Source: an uncultured bacterium (GTDB taxonomy: Bacteria > CSSED10-310 > CALFER01). Taken from it: a DNA stretch of 34,465 nucleotides. Below are positions 6,907 through 15,239 of the stretch, piece by piece. The notes beneath the pieces are model-generated. The model was not told where the DNA came from. It searched no databases and saw nothing but the letters and a program-made list of their open reading frames with translations. Both the position numbers and the translations under genes were made by a program. Every line of letters starts with the position of its first letter. The stretch's first letter is position 1. The stretch is taken from the NCBI GenBank assembly GCA_937951895.1, contig CALFER010000051.1:1-34465 (forward strand), in the 5' to 3' direction.

Positions 6907-9321
6907 ATGAAAATGCTCCCGATGAAAGCATTCCCCCTGTTTGTCATCCTGCTCATGACGGTGAGCGTCACGCCGCTGACCCTCGCGTCATGGTTCATCG
7001 ACGCGGTTCACGCCCCCCACTCGTTCTCGCTGATGGGACCGCGCAGCCAGATCACCGATAGCGCCGGAACCCCCCATATCGCCTACGGCGAAGACCATCT
7101 GTATCACGCCTGGCGGGATGGACAGATCTGGCAGACGGAAATCGTCGATCCGGCACCTCAGACAGGCCGCTATACCTCGTTTCGCGTTTCCGGTCCGGAT
7201 GATCTCCATATCGCCTACTTCGACAGTCTCTTCCGGAGCATCAAATATGCCCATCGATTCCATGGAGTATGGACGATCCGGTCCGTTGTATCAGGACCGG
7301 ACATCGCCGTCCCATTCGCGATGGCACTCGATCAGAATAACCTCCCCTGGATCGCCTTCGTGGATTACGCGAGCGGCAGGCTTCTCGTGACGCATCGCAT
7401 CAGCGGAACCGAGTGGGCCGTCGAGTCGCTCGCCGATGTCCCGGATACTCTCAACGGAATCGCCATGGAGATCCATCAGGGGATGCCCCGTATCGCCTTC
7501 AGCCACGGCCCCTCGAATGCCTCGGTCCTGTATTTTCTGTACTTCGATGGAACACAATGGCATTCCCATCCTGTGGACGACTCGGGGGATGTCGGCTCCG
7601 ACCTCGACATGGTGGTGAGCGATCAGGACGATGTGCATCTGAGTTACATGGACAGAGCCGACGCTGCACTGAGATACGTTGTGTTCAGTCCGGGCGGCTG
7701 GCCGGGAGCGCCGCAGGTGGTCGATGACTCGGGATCCTGCGGCTATTACTCGTCGATCCGTCTGCCCGCCTCGGGACTGCCCGTCATCGCGTATCTCGAT
7801 CTGACCGCCGGGCATCGTATCCGCTACGCCACGTTCAACGGTCTGACATGGGATCGCCACTCCCTGAACGTCCTCGGGAACCCCGGTTTATATCTCTCGA
7901 TCACACTCCTGGAAACCGGCACACCGCAATTCTCGTATTTTGACGCCGACGACTGTGCGCTCCAGTTCACACATCCGTCGAGTTCCGGATGGGAGACGGA
8001 CATCGTGGATACCGGAGCCATCTACGGCGTGGGGCATACCTTGAGTCTCGACAGCGCCGGCGATCCGATCCTTGCATTCAATGACGCTTCACTCGGCGGA
8101 GTCTATCTCAGCCGGTTCGATGGCACGAACTGGAGCACCTCCGTGATCGATGCCGACCCGCTATCCGGCGGCCAGATGTCGGCGGCTGTCGATTCGAATT
8201 ACCTCTCCGGAATATGCTACTCCATGCTCGAATCCGGCAGCTACATCGCAAACCTCCGCTATGCCGGCGAATCGGAAACGGGATGGACGCTGTCGACGAT
8301 CGACGACTCCGACATGACTCAGATGACCAGTGCCATGGCCTTCGACAGTCTCGATCGACCCCACGTGGTCTATCTCGATGCGAACCAAGCGGTGGTCAAG
8401 CACGCGACGCTGTCCGGGGCCAACTGGCAGATCGAGACGATCGCGTCGGATTCCGGCTATTCGATCTCCACGGCATTCGATCCATCGGACGGACTCCATA
8501 TCTGCTACCACAGCCAGTTGGAGGGGTTGAAATACGGATATCGCGACACGTCGGGATGGGCTTTCGAGGCAATCGATTCCGCGACCGATACGGGACTGCA
8601 TCCGAAACTCGCGGTGGATCATGTGGGGCAGCCCTGTATGGTCAGCTACGACGAGACGACCGCGGAGATCCGCTACCGGACACGCACCGGAGCGACCTGG
8701 GAATCGGTCGTGGTGGACGTCGTCGATCTGTCAACCGCCGGGCTCGCATTCGATTTCGATCTGTCCAATCGGCCCTGCGTGCTGTTCCACGACAACGCCT
8801 CTCTGACACTTCGATACGCCACAACCGACTCGGACGGCCATTGGCGGACGATCACGATTCATCCGGGACCGGTCAAGACCACTGCCTGTGATCTCGCGTT
8901 CGATCCCCTCGGCAAGGCAAACATCAGTTTCTTCGATGTTCTGACCGGAGACCTTTTCGCGGGTCGACAGCGCCCGGACACCTGGTACGACCTGTCGATT
9001 TCGGATTTCACGTTCATCGCCGGAGACAGCTTCAGGCTGATTCGTTCGATCCGCAATACGACTGCATCCCCCGTCGACGCCGTCGAGTACGTCATTTTGG
9101 ATGTCTACGGCAGTTACTGGTTCGCGCCTTCCTGGACACCCTCGCCCGAAAGCACCCTCCGCCACATCGATCCGGTTTCGGTCAGGACAGACACTCTCTT
9201 CGATTTCGTCTGGCCCGCGGATGTCGGTGCGGCGAGCGGCATTCGATTCTGGGGCGGCATCGTCCGATCGGAATCCATGGATCTCATCGATTATGACCTC
9301 GCGGAGTTCGGCTGGCACTGA
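6907..9321 (+). CDS. Secreted beta-propeller-like repeat protein with C-terminal shared domain
   Basis: Encodes 804 residues. A signal peptide ends near Ala27 (TLA-SW). Residues about 30-690 are a run of roughly 45-55-residue repeats of the form GxPHIAYxD...LxYAxxxGxxWxxExVD, for example TPHIAYGEDHLYHAW and DLHIAYFDSLFRSIKYAHR, as expected for beta-propeller blades. The last ~110 residues form a different domain with ILDVYGSYWFAP, FVWPADVGAASGIRFWG and a final AEFGWH. The same domain occurs in the genes at 15240-16013 and 20239-22443. GAGGAG precedes the start by six bases. Enzymatic function is not evident; a surface or extracellular binding role is plausible. It lies directly upstream of the sigma factor gene, 63 bp away. 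Confidence 0.85.
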   Translation: MKMLPMKAFPLFVILLMTVSVTPLTLASWFIDAVHAPHSFSLMGPRSQITDSAGTPHIAYGEDHLYHAWRDGQIWQTEIVDPAPQTGRYTSFRVSGPDDLHIAYFDSLFRSIKYAHRFHGVWTIRSVVSGPDIAVPFAMALDQNNLPWIAFVDYASGRLLVTHRISGTEWAVESLADVPDTLNGIAMEIHQGMPRIAFSHGPSNASVLYFLYFDGTQWHSHPVDDSGDVGSDLDMVVSDQDDVHLSYMDRADAALRYVVFSPGGWPGAPQVVDDSGSCGYYSSIRLPASGLPVIAYLDLTAGHRIRYATFNGLTWDRHSLNVLGNPGLYLSITLLETGTPQFSYFDADDCALQFTHPSSSGWETDIVDTGAIYGVGHTLSLDSAGDPILAFNDASLGGVYLSRFDGTNWSTSVIDADPLSGGQMSAAVDSNYLSGICYSMLESGSYIANLRYAGESETGWTLSTIDDSDMTQMTSAMAFDSLDRPHVVYLDANQAVVKHATLSGANWQIETIASDSGYSISTAFDPSDGLHICYHSQLEGLKYGYRDTSGWAFEAIDSATDTGLHPKLAVDHVGQPCMVSYDETTAEIRYRTRTGATWESVVVDVVDLSTAGLAFDFDLSNRPCVLFHDNASLTLRYATTDSDGHWRTITIHPGPVKTTACDLAFDPLGKANISFFDVLTGDLFAGRQRPDTWYDLSISDFTFIAGDSFRLIRSIRNTTASPVDAVEYVILDVYGSYWFAPSWTPSPESTLRHIDPVSVRTDTLFDFVWPADVGAASGIRFWGGIVRSESMDLIDYDLAEFGWH

Positions 9322-9358
9322 ACTAAAAATCACGAGTGCTGTTTTCATTTCTGCGCCG

Positions 9359-9380
9359 TTTAGTTATAAGGAGGTGATCC
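9359..9380 (+). promoter_or_regulatory. Exceptionally long Shine-Dalgarno with adjoining inverted repeat
   Basis: TAAGGAGGTGATCC at 9367-9380 is fully complementary to the conserved 3' end of bacterial 16S rRNA (14 of 14), four bases before the sigma-factor ATG; the core AAGGAGGTGAT leaves six. Just before it, TTTAGTT (9359-9365) pairs with AACTAAA (9321-9327), a perfect 7-bp inverted repeat that could fold in the leader next to the ribosome site. Confidence 0.7.
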
Positions 9381-9384
9381 GCCG

Positions 9385-10056
9385 ATGCCCCTTTACTGGA
9401 TGGAGACGCTCGTGAAACAACGGCCACGCAATATCGATCCCGCCGCTCTTTCGGATGAGGAGCTGCTTCGGCGCATCGCCGAAAAGGATCTCAGCGCATT
9501 CGAGGAATTGTCACGGCGCTTTCTGAGCAAGGCCTGGCGATTCGACATGCAGTTTTTGCAGAATGCGTCGGATGCCGAGGATGCGGTGCAGGAGAAGTTC
9601 CTGCGGCTCTGGCGATCCGCCGGGCATTTCGAGGCGCGCGAGGGCTCGAGAGTCAGCAACTATCTTCTCAAAATCGACAAGAACATCTGCCTCGACATGC
9701 TGGCACGAGCATCCCGCAGATATGAATCCAGCGTCGGCGACATGCAGGCGGATTCCGACACGGACACGCCGGATGCGCTGATGGATTATCTGGCATTTCA
9801 GCACTGGTCCTCGGGCTCCGAAAACGATGATTTCACCGGTTTCGATGCCCGGGACCGGATCATGCGGATTCTCGCCTTCACCCGTCACGCCTTTACTCCC
9901 AAGCAGTTTCTCTGCTTCTGGGGCTTCGTAAACGGCATGACTTACAAGGAACTGGCCGCGACGTATGATCTGGGTTTCGAATCTGTCCGGGGCCTGATCG
10001 CGAGAGCATTCAAGCGGGTACGCGAAGCATTCGCCGAAGAGGTGACCTCGACATGA
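9385..10056 (+). CDS. ECF-type RNA polymerase sigma factor
   Basis: A 223-residue sigma70-family protein with regions 2 and 4 only. Region 2 spans about residues 22-110: LSDEELLRRIAEKDLSAFEE, then the DAEDAVQEKFLRLWRSAGHF core-binding/-10 segment. Region 4 spans about 160-215: FTPKQFLCFWGFVNGMTYKE, then a helix-turn-helix with GFESVRGLIARAFKRVREAF. The linker between them is longer and more acidic than in short ECF factors. I keep the ATG at 9385 because of the strong ribosome site; an in-frame GTG lies nine codons later. The stop overlaps the next gene by four bases (ATGA), so the zinc-finger protein is translationally coupled and is the natural anti-sigma candidate. Target promoters are not known. 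Confidence 0.9.
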   Translation: MPLYWMETLVKQRPRNIDPAALSDEELLRRIAEKDLSAFEELSRRFLSKAWRFDMQFLQNASDAEDAVQEKFLRLWRSAGHFEAREGSRVSNYLLKIDKNICLDMLARASRRYESSVGDMQADSDTDTPDALMDYLAFQHWSSGSENDDFTGFDARDRIMRILAFTRHAFTPKQFLCFWGFVNGMTYKELAATYDLGFESVRGLIARAFKRVREAFAEEVTST

Positions 10057-10877
10057 CGACACGCGAACTCTTCCGACTGCTCGGCGGTGCCGCACGCGTG
10101 ATGCAGGCCGAATGCTCCGACCGAGACTGCCCGGATGCCGGCTGGACCGACCGTTTTCCCGAAGCCCTGTCCCCGGAGGAACTCGAACACATCGCCTTCT
10201 GCAATCACTGCCGCCGCCTCCTTCAGATCCGCCACACCGGGGCCGAATGCATCGATGCGCATCGCGAACCGAAATGGAACCGGCTGCTCGCCCGCATCAC
10301 CCGCCGGGCCCGCTGGGAACACCTCAAAGAGATGATAGCGGGATGGATCGATGCGCTCCCGGCACGAATGCCGTTACCGGCTGTTGCGGCCACGAGACTT
10401 GCCGGAGAAGTTCCGATCACGCTGAAAATGGTGATCTTCGAAATCAACCTCGGCAAGGATGATCTCGCAAAAAACAACCTGACGATCGAACACTGCAGCC
10501 TCGTCCCGGACTTCGGCTCCAGCCGGCTTGTTCTGTCGGGTTTTTATCGCTCGCTGGCAGGATGTGAAGTGCGGTTCGGGTTGTGTCCGCGAGAAACGAT
10601 CCTCAGCGTGTGCCGGCAGGATCCCCCTCCGATCCCGCCTGATCTTGCGCGTATCGAACGCATGCTCCGCACGATGTTTACCGGCAAAAGCCAGAGATCT
10701 CGTGCGGCGCTCCGGCGAATCGGTGCACAGTCGATCTGGATCGGAGGAACGATCGAATCGGACGACTCCCCCGTGTCGCGACTGCAACTGAAACTGTCGG
10801 AGCACCCCGCAGATCTGTTCGTGAGGGGTGAACTCTGGGCGATTCTTGTGGTCGGACTGCCCCTGACGGAGCCGTGA
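10053..10877 (+). CDS. Zinc-finger (ZAS-like) protein, candidate soluble anti-sigma factor
   Basis: Encodes 274 residues. It carries His46-x3-Cys50-x2-Cys53 in LEHIAFCNHCRRLL, the signature of zinc-binding anti-sigma domains, with two more cysteines at 21 and 26. No membrane segment is visible, so unlike many anti-sigma factors it should be cytoplasmic. Residues about 115-274 form a second domain of no family I know, with VLSGFYRSLAGCEVRFGLCP suggesting a beta-sandwich. It overlaps the sigma gene by four bases. Its stop codon directly abuts the stop of the convergent TPR-CHAT protease gene. The position suggests it binds the sigma factor. It could also be a substrate of the CHAT protease, but nothing in the sequence proves cleavage. 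Confidence 0.75.
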   Translation: MTTRELFRLLGGAARVMQAECSDRDCPDAGWTDRFPEALSPEELEHIAFCNHCRRLLQIRHTGAECIDAHREPKWNRLLARITRRARWEHLKEMIAGWIDALPARMPLPAVAATRLAGEVPITLKMVIFEINLGKDDLAKNNLTIEHCSLVPDFGSSRLVLSGFYRSLAGCEVRFGLCPRETILSVCRQDPPPIPPDLARIERMLRTMFTGKSQRSRAALRRIGAQSIWIGGTIESDDSPVSRLQLKLSEHPADLFVRGELWAILVVGLPLTEP

Positions 10878-10883
10878 TCAGGG
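10861..10883. terminator. Short hairpin at the convergent gene junction
   Basis: CCCTGA (10861-10866) pairs with TCAGGG (10878-10883) around an 11-base loop that contains the stop codon of the zinc-finger gene and borders that of the CHAT gene. There is no T-tract, so it is at best a weak or factor-aided bidirectional terminator. Confidence 0.3.
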
Positions 10884-13800
10884 AGCCGTGAGTTTGAATC
10901 CCGCCCAGAAGTACGGGTTCTCGAATCCCGGAACCTCGCGCACCGTTTTCTGCGCATGCGACAGCGATTCATCGGGGGTTTCACCGTATACGATCATGTT
11001 CCGGTAAAAATGCTCCATCAACAGGCTGGTTGCTTCGTCATCGACACTCCAGAGGCTTGAGAGCACCGCCGATGCTCCGCCCAGCAGGAACCCGGCCGGA
11101 AACCCGATGAACTCATCGGAGACGGTCTCCTGCACCGTCAACCCGGATTCGCATGCAGACAGGACAACCAGCGGTTTTCCGGATAGTTTGAGTTCGGCGA
11201 AGATCTCCGAGAGCATCAGGGGTTCGTTCGCGATGGTCATCGTGATCACGCGACTGTCCGAAGCCCGCGCTTCATCGGCGAGCGCTCGCTTTGAATCGTG
11301 GGACGGCGCGAGAACGAGACACGACCGGTAGGGCTCGTCGGCGTCGAATCGGGCATGGCAGGCAAAATGAATGTAACCGGCGTCCCGGATCACGGTCCGG
11401 ACAGCCTCGCAGGACGCATCCGATCCATTGAGCACACACCGGTTCCGCTCATCGAAAAATGCCGAAATCCGCTCCACTTCATGCTGCGCCCATCTCAGGT
11501 CAAGTGTCGGATTGCTGACTCCGACGAACGTGTTGGCGGGACGCGCGTCGCCACCCGCGAAAAATGCCTCGATCGCGAGACTCGGCAGATAGGACACGAT
11601 GCGGTCCAGGCACAGGATGCGGGATCCCTGGCCGATCCGCAGAAGATGCAGCGGCAGCACATGCATCGACAGATGGGGAACCAGAACGACACGGTGGAAT
11701 TCCTGCCGGAACAGATGAGCGACCGGTGCGAGAAGTTCACGGGAGAGTCTCTTCATGAGTCGATCGATCCGGATATCCTCCGCCCGGTTCGTGTCGCGCA
11801 TCCGTCGCGTCGCCAGTTGACCGCGCGACCAGAGCGACATGAATCGGGAGAGGGTGTCGACCGTGAACATGTCGTTGATCGCATAGTCGACCCGGAGTGT
11901 CCCCTCCTCCATTCGCGTCAGGAAGACGGCCGTTCCGAATTCCGTCACGTCGAAGTGAACGATTGCGGCATCCCGTGCGAGATGCGCCAGATTGTCCTCG
12001 ACATCGATCTCGGCCTGCATGAAATCCGGCTCTTTCTTCTGAAACTGGACGATCAACTCATCCAGATTCCGCCGGACTCCCGAAGTCTCATCGATGATCT
12101 CCGACATGGGTCGTGATGGAATATACTGCTCGATCTGGAGCGCTCGCAGGCGATCCGCCAGTTTCTGATACTGCACGCGGTCGTCTTCGGGTATCCGGTC
12201 GAAGCGCACGCGATCGAGTTGAAAACGTTCGGACAGCATCCTGAGTTTGCCTCTCTCGAGGTGTCTCAGAGCGTCGATCGGACGATCGAGACGTGCGTCG
12301 CAAAGCGCCAGATTGAAATAGATGGACGACCCGATACTGATTTCCGCAGCCTGCGATCGGCCCAGAAACGACTGTCGGTAACGGTGTTCATCCGCACGCA
12401 TCGCCGTCTCAAAAGCCGACACGGCATCGTCGTAACAATGCCGTCGCATGTGAACGCATCCGAGTGCGAATGCGGCCTGCCGGGATTCGAACGGGAGGCG
12501 TTCCGGAGTCAGAACCGTGAGTGATTCCGCGAGCAGACCGGCCGCCTGATCGAGTTGCCCGGCGGAATCGCCCGGGTATCCCCTTCCGAGCGCCTGGCCG
12601 AGAAATGCCGTTGTTCGGGCCCACTCGACCGGCAGGCGATCGCGCGGAGTCGCCGGAAGAATCTCGCGCAACAACATCACCGCCTGATCGCGGTTGTGCA
12701 CCGGATCGCCTCGTTTGCGCATCTGGAGCGCGAGTGCGAGATTGCGGGTTGAAATCACCCATTCGAGCGGATTTTTGTCCCGCGTGCGAAATGTCAGCGC
12801 GTCCTGATAACAGGCGATCGCCCGTTCGATGTTCCGCCCGCGGCTGCCTTTCCTGAGGTAATGATAAATCGTTCCCAGATTGTGACTGGTCCAGGCGTGA
12901 TACCCCGGATATCTGGTCCGAGTCAGAATGCGGAGCGCCCGTCGATAATAGCGGATGGCCGTTTCGAGATTCTCGGCTCGGTCTCCCATAACCCGTTCGG
13001 TATACGACACTCCCAGGTTGGTCATGGTCTGCGCAGCATGCATGGGACTGCCGTATCGCAGATGCCCCTCGAGCGCCGCTTCGAGATATCGGATGGATTT
13101 CTCCAGATTCTCACCCTTGTCGCCTCGAATGCGCTTCCGGTGCAACAATCCGAGATTGTTCTGATTCGAGGCCCAGGACGGTGATGTGAGATCCGACTGA
13201 AGCGCCTGTTCGGCCTTCATGTAGCTTGCAATCGCTTTCTCATAGTTTTCAACCGGATCACCGGTAATATGGCGGTCATAGGCATTCCCGATGGTATTGT
13301 AAAGAGTGACCCAGAGCCGATGCTTCATATCGGCAGAGACGAACACCTCCACCTCGTGCAGGATCCCGATGGCCCGTTCGCGAACTACGGAAAGCTCGCC
13401 GCGAACCTGCCAGAGCAAAATATTCGCCCAGGACAACATCACCTCACCCCAGAGCTGCTCATCCAATGTTCGAAGCTCGGCCGGCTCGATTCCTTCCGCA
13501 TACGCGAGCGCTGCGGCGGCATGATTGAAGGGATCCAGAACCGCAACTGTCCGCCACGCGAGCACCTTGACGCCTTTGAGCAGCTTCAGCACATCGTTCA
13601 GCTTCGGGTCCGAAACACTGAATTCCTGAGTCTTCCGGTCGATCAGGTCGAGACAGGCACCGGCAAGTGGGAATGGAGACGCAAGCATGCGCGTGAGGTG
13701 GTACAGATTCCACAGACGAATTACGGGATCCCCTGTCGTGAAGCATTTGAGATACAGGAGGCGATCGATCAAGGGAAGGTTGCTGTCCGATTTCCACTCG

Positions 13801-13988
13801 TCGTCCGCATGACAGTCCGGTCGGAAGCCTGCAGCGAGACGGGCGGTATCGTCGCAGACGCCGGCTGTGTCGGATTGAATCCATTCCAGCATCAGTCGCG
13901 CCGCAGCCGGAATGTGGTCGATCAACTGAGTCAGGTCGCGTGTTGTGCGGATTCGTGCGAGTTTTCGCAGGAGAGTCTTGCGTTCCAT
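10878..13988 (-). CDS. TPR-CHAT caspase-like protease
   Basis: A 1036-residue protein. Residues about 220-560 hold tetratricopeptide repeats of the long CHAT-associated type, with repeated NLGxxYxxR...GDRAENLExAIxYYxxAL elements. A region around 600-700 may be coiled. The C-terminal third is a CHAT domain, a caspase/separase-clan cysteine protease: VLVPHLSMHVLPLHLL, then the catalytic His at about 878 in YIHFACHARFD, then the catalytic Cys at about 946 in VVLSACESGL, then GFPAGFLLGGASAVLSSLW. Both catalytic residues are present. There is no signal peptide, so it should be cytoplasmic. AAAAGGAG lies seven bases before the start. The gene converges on the sigma/zinc-finger pair with no bases between stops. 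TPR-CHAT proteases elsewhere cut partner proteins after a trigger is sensed; the partner here is unknown. Confidence 0.93.
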   Translation of the reverse strand: MERKTLLRKLARIRTTRDLTQLIDHIPAAARLMLEWIQSDTAGVCDDTARLAAGFRPDCHADDEWKSDSNLPLIDRLLYLKCFTTGDPVIRLWNLYHLTRMLASPFPLAGACLDLIDRKTQEFSVSDPKLNDVLKLLKGVKVLAWRTVAVLDPFNHAAAALAYAEGIEPAELRTLDEQLWGEVMLSWANILLWQVRGELSVVRERAIGILHEVEVFVSADMKHRLWVTLYNTIGNAYDRHITGDPVENYEKAIASYMKAEQALQSDLTSPSWASNQNNLGLLHRKRIRGDKGENLEKSIRYLEAALEGHLRYGSPMHAAQTMTNLGVSYTERVMGDRAENLETAIRYYRRALRILTRTRYPGYHAWTSHNLGTIYHYLRKGSRGRNIERAIACYQDALTFRTRDKNPLEWVISTRNLALALQMRKRGDPVHNRDQAVMLLREILPATPRDRLPVEWARTTAFLGQALGRGYPGDSAGQLDQAAGLLAESLTVLTPERLPFESRQAAFALGCVHMRRHCYDDAVSAFETAMRADEHRYRQSFLGRSQAAEISIGSSIYFNLALCDARLDRPIDALRHLERGKLRMLSERFQLDRVRFDRIPEDDRVQYQKLADRLRALQIEQYIPSRPMSEIIDETSGVRRNLDELIVQFQKKEPDFMQAEIDVEDNLAHLARDAAIVHFDVTEFGTAVFLTRMEEGTLRVDYAINDMFTVDTLSRFMSLWSRGQLATRRMRDTNRAEDIRIDRLMKRLSRELLAPVAHLFRQEFHRVVLVPHLSMHVLPLHLLRIGQGSRILCLDRIVSYLPSLAIEAFFAGGDARPANTFVGVSNPTLDLRWAQHEVERISAFFDERNRCVLNGSDASCEAVRTVIRDAGYIHFACHARFDADEPYRSCLVLAPSHDSKRALADEARASDSRVITMTIANEPLMLSEIFAELKLSGKPLVVLSACESGLTVQETVSDEFIGFPAGFLLGGASAVLSSLWSVDDEATSLLMEHFYRNMIVYGETPDESLSHAQKTVREVPGFENPYFWAGFKLTAP

Positions 13989-14058
13989 GTCGTGGCTCCT
14001 TTTCGAGGGTTTCAGCTTACCATAAGAACCTCAGGAAGGCGAGACCGTGCAGTTCTTC

Positions 14059-14092
14059 GTTCAGCCCCGTTGTATGGGCATTGGACCTGAAC
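14059..14092. promoter_or_regulatory. Inverted CTGAAC pair between divergent genes
   Basis: GTTCAG at 14059-14064 and CTGAAC at 14087-14092 form a 6-bp inverted repeat in the short region between the TPR-CHAT gene and the secreted gene at 14129. Read outward, each strand carries CTGAAC upstream of its gene. GAAC is common in -35 elements of ECF sigma promoters, so this could mark divergent sigma targets or an operator. The match is short and may be chance. Confidence 0.25.
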
Positions 14093-14128
14093 ATCGACAT
14101 GACGTCGAGATTTTAAAGGAGGAGAACA

Positions 14129-15049
14129 ATGAACTGGAAACTGTTTGCTCTGCTGGTGATACTCGCGGCGCCGATCCCGCTGGCACAATCGGCCGGAATC
14201 GCCTGGCTCGCCGAAAAACCGGTCGATACGGATGCGTGCAGCCACATGCAGTTGAACTGCTCACCGGGAGGTGTGTTTCATCTGACTTTCGGTGACATGA
14301 GTGATGAGATGATCAAGGATTTTCAGAGAGGAACCACATCGTTCGGGACCGAAAACATCGTCGCAGTCGAAGCGCCGTACTACGCCTGGAACACGATCGA
14401 TTATGCCAATTCGATGCCGGTTTGCATCTATTACGATTTCTACCACGATGACTTGCGGTTTTCATTGTATGCTGCTGACGAATGGACGACTCCGAGTGCG
14501 ATTCCGGGCGGATCGAGCGCTCGAAAAGTCAAAGCTGACATGCAGGGACCGACGTTTCAACTCGCCTTCAATTACGACACCCCCGGAAACAACCATTGCG
14601 ATCTGAAGTACATCTCAAACCCATCCAGTTCCTGGCTGGTCGAGACCATCGACCGGATGTCGAATACCCGCATGATCGAGCAGTTCGACATCAAGATGGG
14701 ACAGGATGGCCTGCCGCACTTCGCCTGGTTCGACGAGACCGATCAGTGCATCTATTATGCGACGCGAACCGGTACCAATACGTATCAGATCGAAGAAGCC
14801 TTCGAGTATGTATCGAACTGCACCTGGCTGGAACTGGATTTTCTGTATGCAACGCCGGTCATCGGTTTTGTCGATGCGAGCGGGCCGGGGAACCAGGTTC
14901 TGCGCTATGCATACAAAGTGATCGAATGGTACGACCAGGAGGTCATCGACTGGAGTTCGATCGACGCTGTCGATATGGCGCTCGCGGAAGACGAATACAT
15001 CACGACCTATAACTTCTATCTCAACTTTCGCACCCAGATAACACATTGA
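14129..15049 (+). CDS. Secreted propeller-like protein, 5' part of an interrupted gene
   Basis: Encodes 306 residues with a signal peptide ending near Ala22 (AQSA-G), followed by propeller-type repeats such as GLPHFAWFDETDQCIYYATR. AAAGGAGGAG precedes the start. The frame is genuine to codon 296 (AAC TTC TAT at 15011-15019) and then runs into an inserted 220-bp element, which supplies the last ten residues and the stop. Removing the element and one copy of its target duplication joins this frame exactly to the downstream fragment and restores a protein of about 551 residues. The truncated product keeps the export signal but lacks the later repeats, the Thr/Pro linker and the shared C-terminal domain. 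It may still be made and exported, but it is probably not the ancestral function. Confidence 0.8.
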   Translation: MNWKLFALLVILAAPIPLAQSAGIAWLAEKPVDTDACSHMQLNCSPGGVFHLTFGDMSDEMIKDFQRGTTSFGTENIVAVEAPYYAWNTIDYANSMPVCIYYDFYHDDLRFSLYAADEWTTPSAIPGGSSARKVKADMQGPTFQLAFNYDTPGNNHCDLKYISNPSSSWLVETIDRMSNTRMIEQFDIKMGQDGLPHFAWFDETDQCIYYATRTGTNTYQIEEAFEYVSNCTWLELDFLYATPVIGFVDASGPGNQVLRYAYKVIEWYDQEVIDWSSIDAVDMALAEDEYITTYNFYLNFRTQITH

Positions 15050-15239
15050 TTTTAAAGGCGAAATCATAATTTTTAAGGATTCAATTAACGCAAACCTGTG
15101 CCAACGCGAAACAGACTCAAGTATGCTCAGATCAAATTTATCATGTATATGGATGTTTTTATGGCGAAAGTTGAGTTTTTTCATTCAACTTTCGCCGGAT
15201 AACATGTATTTACAATCAAAACAGGGTGCGAAAGTTGAA
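15020..15239. mobile_element. 220-bp miniature inverted-repeat element (MITE-like) inserted in a gene
   Basis: The ends are perfect 15-bp inverted repeats: TCAACTTTCGCACCC at 15021-15035 and GGGTGCGAAAGTTGA at 15224-15238. One unpaired base lies outside each. The element is flanked by a 6-bp direct repeat, TTCTAT, at 15014-15019 and 15240-15245, consistent with target-site duplication. It is clearly more A/T-rich than its surroundings and encodes no transposase, so it would need one in trans. The family is not recognised by me. Confidence 0.88.

Noticed and set aside
9367..9380. Fragment of a 16S rRNA gene end on the minus strand
   Set aside because: Only the 14-base anti-Shine-Dalgarno segment matches; the upstream 16S sequence is absent, so it is a ribosome binding site of the sigma gene.
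9385..13988. A type III-E Craspase-like system
   Set aside because: The TPR-CHAT and sigma genes recall it, but there is no gRAMP effector, and Cas6 lies about 8 kb away in another transcription unit. The protease is also longer than Craspase TPR-CHAT.
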